Assembly (NCBI GenBank): GCA_965178125.1
Contig: OZ237749.1
Span: 1,054,001-1,118,000, forward strand
Source: Bilabrum cf. latius
Lineage: Eukaryota > Bigyra: Bicosoecida > Bigyra > Bicosoecida
Direction of reading: 5' to 3'
DNA length: 64,000 bases
Part shown: piece by piece, positions 52,501-62,252 of the stretch
Layout: the number at the start of each line of letters is the position of its first letter
Position numbering within the stretch: position 1 is the stretch's first letter
Translations under genes and position numbers: made by a program
The notes under the pieces: model-generated
Told to the model about the DNA's origin: nothing
The model's database searches: none
The model's input: only the letters and a program-made list of their open reading frames with translations

Positions 52501-55500
52501 GCGGGCTGTGCACCTCACTGGCGTCACCAGCGTCTCCCATGCGCCGCCTGTTCTCTTGTGCCTCTGCACCTACCCCTGCCTCTGCCCCAATGAATGTAAC
52601 CCCGCTTCCCTCCCCCGACTCTTCCTCCCAAGCCGCCTTACCACCCACCCACCCAGCTGCATTCCCAGAGGCCTGCCGCACCGCCACTGCTGCCAGCCCG
52701 CCGCCAGCACGAACCCCCACAGGCGTTCGAATACCTGCGCGTGGATCTGGCAGCCTCATCGCGCCATGCGATGATGACCCGCGCTCTCCCTCTCCCTCTC
52801 CCTCTCCCTCTCCCCCCTGTATCTGCGGCCGGCTCTCATGCAGCGAGCCTCTCGCCCCGGGCCCGCGGACCCCCCTGCTGCCACGCCCAGTGGTCGTCAG
52901 CGGCATGCCCACGCCGGGCCCTGCCAGCCCCCGGCCACTGCCGCTCCGCAGCACGCCCCTCAGCGCGCCCCCGTGCCTCGCCGGCCCGTGCCCCTGCACA
53001 GCGAGCGGAGTGCCCCAGCGCACGCCCACCCCGATCGAGCCTCCCGCGGGCTCTGCCGACCCGCCGGTCACCATTCCTCCGGTCCCAGTTGAGGCAGGCA
53101 GCATGCCGCTGCCCTCCCACCCCTCACCGCCCTCTCGCTTGGGACTCAGGCCCGACCCGGTTGCCAGCAGCTGCACGGACCCAGCCGTCAGTGACTCAAC
53201 ACCCCCTGGCAGCAGTGAGGGGGATGACCCGCCGGACACCATCGGCTGGGCCCCCCTGCGGCGACCCCCCCTTGACCCCCCCGCCGACCCCCCCGCCGGC
53301 CCCGAGGTGCCCCGCTGCACCACGTCCCGGTCGATGCTGGTGGCACGCCGCCTGCCCCCCTGCGCCACCCCCGAGCTAGACCTGCGGCTGGCAAGGGACT
53401 GGGGACCCCGCAGTGGGGACGTGGGAGGAGCCCCGCGCGAGGAGGGGGAAGGGAAGGACCCCGGCGCCGAGCCCTGGTGTCCCCTGTGCGCCGGCCCCTC
53501 CTGCCCCGGCAACAGCAGCCCGCCCTCTCCGAAGCCCCCCTTGCTTCTCGAGGAACCGTTCGAGTCCGAGGAGGTGCTCTTCACATCTCGCGGGCCCGTG
53601 CCTGCTGAAGCGCCCGAGCTCTCGCGCACGCGCTCAACGGACACCACAAAGGCAGGACGACCCATCGCCGAGACGTCCCTGGGGGCCGCACCCACGCCCG
53701 GCCCAACGGCAGCGCTGTCCACGTGCACACCCCCGGGTAGATCGGTCGCGCTCGGCTGGGTCCCCGACCCGCCCCGCCCCTCCGCAGTTCCCCTCGACCG
53801 AGAGCCCCACTGCGGCGTGCCCCCCGACCCGCTAGACCCGCTGGCTTGGTGCCCCCTCGATTCTCGGTGAGACCCGCCCCCGCTGCCGGCCCCTCCGCTG
53901 TGGTCGGAGCCGCGCTCCGCAGAGCCCCAGGCGTGCCCCGTGGTCTGCACCCCGCCCGACTGCAGCAGGAACCCACTGCCCGCGCCCCCGTCGCTCGCAC
54001 CCGCTGGCCCCGGCGCTATGCTCCCAGGGCTCATCATGCCCACCCCGGAGCTGGCCCCGCGAGTGGGCCCCGGGTCCTCCTCCGCCGACCCGCCCTGCAT
54101 GCTCCTCTTGTCCTGGCTGTGCATGCGGCCCTTGCCCAGGGAGCCAGAGGCCCCCCTCCCTGTTCCCCGCATGGACCGCGAGTAGCCCGAGGCGACCGAC
54201 TCGGCGGCCAAAGACATGACACCGATGGTGGAGTTGCGGTCAATCAGCCGCCCGTCGCTGGCCTCGTGTGACCCGGACACCTGCCCCGGGCGCAAGCGGT
54301 GGACGGAGGAACCCCCGCTCTGCCCCCGGCCCCTGCTCCGTGGGCCGGGGAGGTCCGTCGTGTCGGTGACTCGACGGCGGAGCTCCCGAATGCCCGGCGG
54401 CCCGTGGGAGGACGAGTCCACGCCTCCGCGACTGCTATCCACAGAGGAGCCGGCCGTGCCACGGCGGCCCGCGGAATGGTCATGCGGCCTACCCCTCTGC
54501 AGCTGTGGCTGGGGCTGGGGCTGGTGGCGCAGGCGAGCGCTCTCCCTGCTCTCGTGTCTGCCCACCCTGCCGCTGCTGCGCTCGCTCTGTCCATCAGACT
54601 CCATGCCCCCGCCCTGCCCCTGCTCGGCCAGCGCTCTGACCCTCTCTGCATGGGCCAGCGCGGGGCCGTACGGGGGCAGCGAGGCCCGGGCCCGGGCGTG
54701 GGCGTGGGCGGCACCTGCCCCTGCCCCTGCCCCTGCCCCTGCCCCTGCCCACGCCCTGCCCGACATCTGCTGCAGGTGCACGTGCGACCCAGTGGCCACC
54801 TGGCTGCGGCGGCTCGAACTCTCTCGCCTATTGCCGCTGCCAGTAGGCGCGAGGACACCTGAATCCCCCCGCCCTACCTCCCCGCTCTCCCCTTCTCCCT
54901 CGCCCATGGTCTCGCCCGCCGTGCCATCCCCGGGCTCCATGCCCATGCCCATGCCCACGCCGTGCGACTCCATCTCGACCTCGATCTCTCTCGCGCGGTC
55001 CTCCTCGGCGAAGTAGTCCTGTTCCATGGGCCCGTGCTCCCTGGTTCGGTAGTTGTACTCTAGGAAGTGCACCTGGTCCTGGTCGCTGATGGCCTCGGCG
55101 CTGTCCGTCTGGTGCTCGGGGTCGTTGAGCAGCATGTCGGCCATGTTCTTGTCCTGCACGGGGTGGCTGTTGAGCTTGGCCGTGTTGATCTTCATGGCCA
55201 CGGGTGTCTCCCTCCTCCTGAGAGCCTCGAAGTCCACGTCCTGGAACCACGGGTGCTCGTAGATCTCCCACACCCCGCGCGAGCCGAGCCGATACTTGCG
55301 GTTGCATATCAGCATCTTCTGCACGAAGTCCACCGCCTCTTTGCTGCTGGTCTCCATGTGCCTCGAGTAGACAAACTCTTCCGCCCTGTCCTTGTCCGCT
55401 CGCCGCTCCTGCGCCGAGATGAGCACCCGCCTGGCCTGGTCCATGCTCAGCCGGCGGTCCCTCGGGGGGACGAACATGGACATCTTCACCAGACGCTTCA

Positions 55501-57287
55501 TGTTGTGCTTCGAGGGGCGGTACGGCCTGTGTCCTACGAGCATCTGGTGCGTGGTTATGCCCAAGGCGTAGTAGTCCGCCATGTGGTCGTGCCTGTGCCC
55601 CTGCATGAAAATCTCGGGGGCCATGTACGGGCTGCGGGGAGAGAACAAGGGGGCGACCGAGCAAGCAAGCGAGAAATGGGGGCAGGATAATGTATTCGGG
55701 TATGCTACGCGGCTAATCGCCCGAGCAACGTCAGCCGCGAATCAGCATTGGGAGCGCCCTCGGCAGCATGAGCCGGCTCCAAGCAGGCAGGAACACTGGC
55801 TCCATGCCGAGGGACGGACTCGCTCCAATAGGCTTCTGGCGCGGGAATGGCGATTATGTGAGTGTGTCTTGCTCTTGGGACGGTCTATCGGCGCTCCATG
55901 CCGGGGCCCCGTCAGCACAGTCGCCTCGGCATCGAGCTGACCCACCAATGGACCTGACCGCATCTCGAGGGGAGCGGTCGCTCACGGACCGCCGAGCCGC
56001 AGCGACCGCGCCGACAAACCTTAACCAAGGATTACCGCCGGTTTGACACCTGTCTTTCCGTAGTCATACTGCCTTGTCAAGAAACCGATGCCACGGCATT
56101 GACCAGAATGCGGAATGTACTCCAGATCGCACCTCGGGCGAGCGAAGCATTGCCGGCAGGGCGGAAGTCCTCAGTCAGAACCAAACGCGAGCCAAAACAT
56201 CAAATGCAAACAATCGCTACTCCTACTAGGACCCTGTCTCACCGTGTTCCAGAGGTGTTGCGGCATTCGCCATTGTCATCCATAGCGACCGAAATCCCCA
56301 AATCCGTCACCTTTATGTACCCATCCTCGTCCAGAAGTATGTTCTCTGGCTTGACATCCCGGTGAAGTACTCGCTGCCGATGCATATAATCGAGGCAGAG
56401 CAGGATCGAAGCTGCATACTATTTGGCCTAAGCCTCCTGAAACATCCGATCCGTCGTCTACGTCAGCTGGTAGTGCAAATCTCCGCCCAGGCAAGCGTCC
56501 ATGACCAAATAAAGATACTTGTCATCCTAAAATGCGTAGTGCATGTTCACAAGCTGAGGGCAGCGAAGCCTGCGATAGGGAAGGGCACGACGCAAGCCGG
56601 CGGAATTCTTGAGGTCGGTTCTCTGTGCTACAGCTTGCGGCCACTAAGATCAGTGGGGGCACACCAGCAGCATTTATGCATATTCTTCCGATGCGCTGTC
56701 TTGCGCAGCTAACAAAACGTGCCACGCGCGCCGCACTGGCAGCTCAGTGGTGTTGGAGGTACGAGAGGCCTCTCACCGTTCCAGCAGCTGTCTTTCGTTC
56801 GACACCATCTCTACGTGTTTCCTATTTATCACAGTATGTTTCTTGATGCTCTTCATGGCGTACAGCCGGTTGGCATCCGTCCCGGTTTGCTTCCGTACGC
56901 ACGTAACCTTGCCAAATCCTCCCTGCAATGACTTGTGCTTGGTTTGCCGCAAGGTTCACGGGATGTGGGACGCGTGCGAAAATCAAACTAGTCTACTGCA
57001 AAGCTATGCAGGCCTCCGCCGTGTCTAGCGCAGCATCTACCGCTGCAGGCTGGGCAGGCTAGGCAGGCAAACCTGCAGAATTGCAAGGTAGGGCTACTCA
57101 CTTGTCCGACCACGCGTTCGATTGTGAAATGTTCCTTTGAAACATGATGCAGATCTGCGATATGTGGCAGGAAGCCGCATGAGCAGAAGAAAAGGGTCCA
57201 AGCGGCGGTGCACCCTGTGGCATCCGGCGGTGGCAGCTGAGGCAGCGACTTACCCGGCTGTAGAGCACTCGACGAACCGCAGCCCAT
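49502..57287 (-). CDS. STK32/YANK-like AGC protein kinase with a very long disordered tail
   Basis: Five exons: 57287-57254, 57154-57102, 56922-56777, 56569-56243 and 55631-49502; all introns GT-AG and in phase; 2,229 aa, TGA stop. MGCGSS is a likely N-myristoylation site. Kinase elements: GQGGFGKV loop (28-35), AMK Lys53, alpha-C Glu72, [12 protein letters not shown] with TAG at Gln92, HRDVKPEN (Asp149), and DLG in place of DFG (Asp167), then [12 protein letters not shown]. The LGGDLHYQL and GTRPYMAPE motifs fit STK32/YANK best. After the kinase C-lobe (about residue 330) comes roughly 1,900 residues of Ser/Gly/Arg/His-rich disorder, all in exon 5, with TAG-coded Gln. Exon 4 alone has four TAGs. 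A membrane-tethered signalling Ser/Thr kinase is likely; substrates are unknown. It is divergent from the RMND1-type gene. Confidence 0.9.
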
Positions 57288-57525
57288 CAGCTATAGTCAA
57301 AAGGTAAACCAGCACAACTCCACGAGAATTTATGAAGCTGCACTCTTTTTATAGTAGGTTGCTTTTTTGACAGAGTCTCACCCCAAGCCGTTGTGCCCGC
57401 CGGATCCGCAAAATGCACTGCACTGTGAAGATCTACCTCGACCAGTTTGGCGCAGCCTAGCTCTACTCAACTCGGTAGAACAAAATTGAAATGGACTTAT
57501 AATGTTTCCATCATCCTTTCAAAGG
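57288..57525. promoter_or_regulatory. Divergent promoter, kinase and RMND1-type gene
   Basis: 238 bp between the two start codons. A TATA-like TTTTTATAG lies at about 57,345-57,353, oriented for the plus-strand gene, about 175 bp before its ATG. Short decoy frames with TAG and TAA codons occur inside. No other element is recognised. Confidence 0.4.
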
Positions 57526-58962
57526 ATGGGAAGTTCCTTCTGTATCGGGATAACTCGCCGGTACGCCACGAGGCTGATGAGTACCAGGACGCTGAGCCGC
57601 GTATCTGTCGAGGCATTGTACAAATATCGCTCCAACGATGTATCCAAGTGTATGAAGCAGGCAATGGGAGACTGGTGAGCCGTTCCGTTCAGGTTCGAGT
57701 TGGGCGTTCCGTGCAACTGCGTTCTATCTCATATGTGGCTAATACTGAATCACTGGCCGTCAACACGCCGCAGGCCACTAGACACGTATGTGCCCCACCT
57801 TGACAAAGATTGGATCTTGTTCTAGATACCCACCAAATGGTACGTGGAGTCATGCGGGGGATCGCTGGCCGGTGACGAGCCGGTTCATGACAGCGTCTGG
57901 GCGTGCGCCTCTCGTCGAGGCGCCGTCGTGGTGATCAACTCGCGGCCAGCAGGGCTGCCGGCGTCAGTATCACCGTGGGAGCACCCAGTGTTTTCGCTGA
58001 CGCAGCTGCTCGACGCGGCTGGGTCGCCCTCTCTCCCGCAGGGTGCAGTGCCGGCCAGGGAAGAGCTCCCTCTGTTGGTGGGCCCCAGCTCAGGCCCCGG
58101 CCCGTCTGCTGCCACTGCTAGTGAGCCCAGGTGGTGCGAGAGACTGCCTGGTGGACTCGGCGGTGGGAATTCGCGCATGCCCGTGGAGGGCAACGGCAGC
58201 GCTGACAGTATGGGTGCTGGTGCGGGTGCAGGACATGCAGGTGCAGGTGCGGCCCCTGTGCTCCGACTGGGCTCGCTTGAGGCGGATGCGGTGCGCGTGA
58301 TCAGCTCATGCCTGGCGCAGAGCGTCAATCTGCAGTACTTCGAGGGGCGGGTGGATCGCATGTAGGGGCAGGGGACGGGGATGGGCGTTGGGCCTGGGCT
58401 GGGGGCAGGCAGCGCGGGCCTGAGCATGGGGAAGGGGCAGGGGCAGCAGGGGCAGTACGCCGAGGCAGGGGATGCGGGTGGGGACAGAGCCAGCCTGTCG
58501 GCTTCGATTCTGAGGGAGGGTGGGCTGCTGGCACGGGCGAGGAAGTGGGTGGGGGAGGCCCTCGAGGCGGGGGGCGGGGGCGGGTCGGCTGCGGTGTATC
58601 GGCAGCTGGGGGCAGCGAATGAGATCGCGAGCCACGTGCTGCTGAGTGGGCTCCGCAACACCGTGCGGCCGGGGTCTACTGCGTGGAAAGACGAGCGGTT
58701 CAGCACGCTGCAGGAGCTGCTGTGGGAGGACCAGGACCTGGAGGAGAGATACGAGGAGCTGGAGAGGAGGCTCTCCTTCGTGACCGAGGGCGCCAAGTAC
58801 GAGCTGGAGGTGGGCAAGGACGCGAAGAGCATCTTCCTGGAGAGAGTCATCGTGGCGCTCATCGCGGCCGAGCTGGTGCTCTCGTCGGTGAGCGCGGGGC
58901 TGCCCGGGCAGGCGATGGACTTCGCAAGGGGTTTGCTAGAGGGGGGCGGCGGCGGGGGCTGA
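57526..58962 (+). CDS. RMND1/Rmd1-family (DUF155) mitochondrial protein
   Basis: Exons 57526-57674 and 57774-58962, with a 99-bp GT-AG intron; 445 aa, TGA stop. The N-terminus is a classic mitochondrial presequence (RRYATRLMSTRTLSRVS). The splice joins AMGDW to PLDTYVPHLDKDWILF, then TAG (Gln) and IPTKWYVES. DUF155 landmarks follow: SRRGAVVVI, CLAQSVNLQYFEGRVD, LWEDQDLEERYEELERRLSF and a C-terminal membrane segment (ERVIVALIAAELVLS). RMND1 proteins sit in the mitochondrial inner membrane and support mitochondrial translation; that role is known from animals and inferred here. A Gly-rich loop with a second TAG (DRM-Q-GQG) interrupts the domain. The last codons lie in the first unit of a 50-bp tandem repeat. 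Confidence 0.85.
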
Positions 58963-59064
58963 TAATGGACTTCGCAAGGGGTTTGCTAGAGGGGGGCGGC
59001 GGTGGGGGCTGATAATGGACTTCGCAAGGGGTTTGCTAGAGGGGGGCGGCGGCGGGGGCTTATC
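58915..59064 (+). repeat. Three tandem 50-bp repeats at the 3' end of the RMND1-type gene
   Basis: Units start at 58915, 58965 and 59015 (each begins ATGGACTTCGCAAGGGGTTT). The first encodes the protein's last residues (MDFARGLLEGGGGGG) and the stop; the others are downstream copies. Each unit ends in a G-rich block. Unit differences are minimal, so the expansion is recent. Confidence 0.92.
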
Positions 59065-59270
59065 GGTGGGGGTTGATGCAGGTTGACTGAAGGATACGCC
59101 TTAGGAGTATACTTGCTGTGTACAATGTCTGTACCTCTGTTCAAAAAATGCACCTTCCCTCCCACTCTCCCTCCCACTCACCCGTCTGGTGGTGGCCAAC
59201 GCGCGGCCCCCTCACGAGGCTCTTCACCTAAGTTGATACCTCGTGCTGTTCACTGCTGCATTGGCGCCTT

Positions 59271-60125
59271 TCACAGGACACTCCTGCCTCCACCGCGAGC
59301 AGTCTACATCGCATAGGCTGCTGCCCCCACTGCCTCCCCAGACAGATGCGAGGCCGAGCCTACAGGCATGAAGCCGAGCACCGCGTTAGCCAAGTCAAGC
59401 AGCACCAGGCCGAGCAGGGCACGGCTGGCTGGAAGACTAAGGACGAAGGCAACCTGCACTCGTGCATTTGGTTGGGACAAAATCGAATACGCAACAGTCG
59501 AGGCAACAGCTCCCGATGCACCCAACGATTGCACGTCGTTGCCGAACCGCGCTGCGGCGGGAAGTTGTGGCCGCAGAAGCACGTCGTACGCGACAAATGC
59601 AATCGACGACAACACAGTTGCCACTGCATACATGATCGTAAATCTTTGGGTACCGAGACTTAGTATGCAAGTTGGGGCAAAACTCAGCAGCGCCGCCATA
59701 TTCATTCCAAGATGTATCAAGCTGGAATGCGAAAATGCACTCGTGACCAGCGTGTGAAGTTTTCCTTCGTTCAAAACTCCGGCAGAAGATAGCATGAAGT
59801 GATTTATCATAAACCCCTCCCGTTCTGCGGAGGCCCAAGCAAGATATACTGCAATGTTTGTACCAAGAATCGCCAGCAGCACGAGACCGCCTGATCGATC
59901 GGGCTTCCTCGGGTTCACCCTACGACGGCGACCTCGAAGCGATAATCGATAAGGACTATTCGCTTTGAACAAGCCGGACAGTCCTCTCGGCTTCGACAGC
60001 TGCAGTCGGACTGGACCTTGGTGGCAGCAATTAAAGCTTAATCTTGCTCGCGCTCCAAATAGTTTCAGTGGGGACGGGAATCGCTACCGAGAGCATAGGC
60101 TTGACAATTTACGAACTGCATTCAT
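59271..60125 (-). CDS. Rhomboid protease, mitochondrial type (PARL-like)
   Basis: ATG at 60125, TGA at 59271-59273, 284 aa with two TAG codons read as Gln (at about residue 14 and near the C-terminus). The first 80 residues are basic and Ser/Leu/Arg-rich without acids, as in a mitochondrial presequence. The membrane core has the rhomboid signature: SAFSHSSLIHLGMNM in helix 2, the catalytic Ser in LGASGAVAS, and the catalytic His in SASHLSGEAVG near the end. Rhomboids cleave substrates inside the membrane; PARL-type enzymes act in the inner mitochondrial membrane. It is convergent with the RMND1-type gene (308 bp apart). Its presequence region overlaps, on the other strand, protein-like sequence of the next module, so the exact N-terminus needs transcript evidence. 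Confidence 0.85.
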
Positions 60126-61029
60126 AGGAGAAACTATTCACCAATGAATGGCGGGCTAATGTGACTTTCGCTGTGTGTAGCATTCCCGCTCCGGGTACCG
60201 GTATACTTCGGAAAGTTTTGCTCGTAACGGAGGAGGTAGAGAGCCATTGCAGGAGCAGCCGGTAAATCTTGCATTTTATTTAGTTTGGAAGCGCTCCTCT
60301 GTCGTTTGAACAAATTTGGTTGCGGTTTGATGCAGATCCGACCACCGAGAACGCCAACAGGTCATCTGGAACGCGGTTTTTTTCGCAGTCGAATCAGGCG
60401 CAAACGCAGGATCCAGGCTGTCAGTTGTAACGGCTGATGGCACGCGGGATACGTTCTTTGTATCCAGCGATGTATAGTTGGAACATTTGAAGGACGAGGT
60501 ATCAACGAAGCGGCCTGTCTTCGTACCTGAACTGATGAAAATCTCCGGATGGGAAGACAGAGACGACCCAATCGCGAACGGTGCCCTGGATGACCTAGAC
60601 TGGACCAAGCACAAGGTTGTTGTGGCGGTCGGGTGCAGCATCGTCTCGGCAGAGGACAAGGATGGGACGCTGAGCGTGGAGCTGAAGTCTGCCACTTCGG
60701 GTCGCGATCGCCAGTACGAGGCTCTAGTGGTGGCGACAGAAGCGAGCGAATCCGCCAGTATTGCCCCGTGGGCAGCAGCTGCTGATGCTGCCGCTGATGC
60801 CAGTAGTGCTGTTGCTGATGGTGGTGATGGTGGTGTTGACAGGGAAGAGGGTGATAGCGAGAAAGAACAAGAAGAGGACGATGATGATGACTCGAATAAT
60901 GATGGAGAGGAACAGGGGGAGGAGGAGGAGGGTGATGACTCTTGTGGGCTCTAGCCGCCATCGGAGGAAGCGAACAAGGCGATGCAAGCACTGGTCCAGC
61001 GCATGTCCAAGAGAAGGACACTCAAGTGA
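60065..61029 (+). CDS. Unknown module protein A (paralogue of B), 5' end unresolved
   Basis: The last exon, from a clear acceptor (TTTTTTTCGCAG) at 60389 to TGA at 61027-61029, is open with TAG as Gln. It contains RPVFVPELMKISGWEDRDDP, then LDWTKHKVVVAVGC and DGTLSVELKSATSG, ending in an acidic tail (EEDDDDDSNNDGEEQ) and a short basic end. Upstream, about 60,065-60,270, a plus-strand frame reads SVGTGIATESIGLTIYE and RKVLLVTEEVES before a GTAAAT donor; it resembles the region before module B. I could not find an ATG for it, and its left end overlaps the rhomboid presequence on the other strand. Function unknown. It may be a 5'-truncated duplicate. Confidence 0.5.
60535..60743 (+). repeat. Duplicated core exon sequence, module A copy
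   Basis: About 209 bp nearly identical to 61597-61805; the clear difference I saw is GGTCGCGAT against GGTCACGAT, giving Arg to His. The flanking exon sequence is only weakly similar. Confidence 0.9.
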
Positions 61030-61450
61030 CTGTGAGCACCGGTGCTGCCACTACCAGAGGTTGGGTGTGGATCGATGTCTACCTCGGAGACATGAGCCGC
61101 TAGAATGGTGTAAATGCAATGCACATATACGGATGCGCTGTTGAGCGGGTTCGCCGCCGGCGATTCCGGTTCCTCGGCGGCGCGAGCCTCGAGGTTCCGT
61201 TCGCCGACGGCGTTTTGCTTGATCGCCCCGGGTCACAAGTAGTTACTCACGATGGCGGGGGTACCTGGTAAGACCATCGCATTGATTCTAAGTCACTGAT
61301 CATATTTTGAAGCTTCCGAGTGTTGGTGCAAACTCAATGGTTGCGTTGTCTGGATCTGTAACACCCGAGAACGCACTGAACTTCCCCATTCATGCTCGGT
61401 CACAAATAGCCTACAAGTACGGATCCCGCAAGCCTTTATTTAAAACGCAG
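61030..61450 (+). other. Candidate upstream exons of module B
   Basis: A plus-strand frame, open from about 60,945 to 61,267 with one TAG, reads KDTQVTVSTGAATTRGWVWI, then DVYLGDM and SLEVPFADGVLLDRPG, ending at a GTAAGA donor (61268). It overlaps the acidic tail of module A in another frame. It resembles the region upstream of module A (VSVGTGIATES) and loosely the first strands of a PLAT-type domain. A further protein-like piece (VGANSMVALSGSVTPENALN) lies at about 61,325-61,385. Splicing from the ATG at 61252 (16-nt exon MAGVP) directly to 61451 also keeps frame. Confidence 0.4.
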
Positions 61451-62064
61451 AAGAAGCGAAAGCAGGGGAGGGTTCGCGAATGAACGGCGTCATGAAAGAC
61501 GGCACACAGGATAGATTCTACCTGCAAGGTGCAGATGACTTGAAGGATATTAAGGCAAACGTCTCGGTCTAGAAACCGGTCTTTGTGAGAGGAGTGAAGA
61601 AAATCTCCGGATGGGAAGACAGAGACGACCCAATCGCGAACGGTGCCCTGGATGACCTAGACTGGACCAAGCACAAGGTTGTTGTGGCGGTCGGGTGCAG
61701 CATCGTCTCGGCAGAGGACAAGGATGGGACGCTGAGCGTGGAGCTGAAGTCTGCCACTTCGGGTCACGATCGCCAGTACGAGGCTCTAGTGGTGGCGACA
61801 GAGGCGAGCGAGTGCAGCTGGGAGGGCGGCGAGCGCGGGTTCGGTGGTGCTGTGATGCAGAGGCCCATCGAGCAGCGGCCGCTGGACATGGGTCCCATGA
61901 TGATCGAGCAGCGGCCGCTAGACCCAGGCCCCATGATGCTCGAGCAGCGGCCGGCAGAGCCAGGGCCCCTAATGATGGAGCAGCGGCCGGCAGACGATGC
62001 CCCATTCGAGCTCGAAGGAGAGTCCGGCCCTGTTGCCGGGGACAAAGGGGATTCGGAGCTCTGA
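61451..62064 (+). CDS. Unknown module protein B (paralogue of A), last exon
   Basis: The exon starts after the acceptor TTTAAAACGCAG and ends at TGA (62062-62064). It contains GSRMNGVMKDGTQDRFYLQG, TAG as Gln in NVSV-Q-KPVFVRG, then the core KKISGWEDRDDPIANGALDD to YEALVVATEAS, which is virtually identical in DNA to module A (about 61,597-61,805 against about 60,535-60,743). The tails then differ completely: B has four tandem repeats of about 13 residues of the type EQRPLDPGPMM. Identical core with diverged flanks indicates recent conversion or exon shuffling. Function unknown; no catalytic motif is seen. Upstream exons are described separately. Confidence 0.6.
61597..61805 (+). repeat. Duplicated core exon sequence, module B copy
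   Basis: Partner of 60535-60743. Direct orientation, offset 1,062 bp. Confidence 0.9.
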
Positions 62065-62065
62065 G

Positions 62066-62155
62066 GTGGTCGGTGGTGGTCGGTGGTTGGTGGTTGGTGG
62101 TTGGTGGTTGGTGGTTGGTGGTCGGTGGTACTAGTAGGTGGTCGGTGGTCGGTGT
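62066..62155 (+). repeat. GGT/TGG-rich minisatellite
   Basis: Imperfect repeats of GGTGGTTGGT and GGTCGGTGGT between the convergent stops of module B and the C78 protease. It is G/T-rich on the plus strand and is not a telomere-type array. Confidence 0.85.
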
Positions 62156-62252
62156 ATCGCAGCAATGAAGCTGCAGTGGAAGCAATTGTATAGAATTGCG
62201 CGAATCAGATAGATTTATTTGCGGACTTGATCTGCTTGCCCTTCGCTCCAGC

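Noticed and set aside
60274-60284. Additional splice models joining modules A and B into one gene
   Set aside because: I could not find a set of donors and acceptors that keeps frame through all protein-like pieces, so I left the modules separate.
62066-62155. Telomeric or subtelomeric repeat
   Set aside because: The units are irregular GGT/TGG mixes of about 90 bp between two genes, not a regular telomere hexamer or heptamer.
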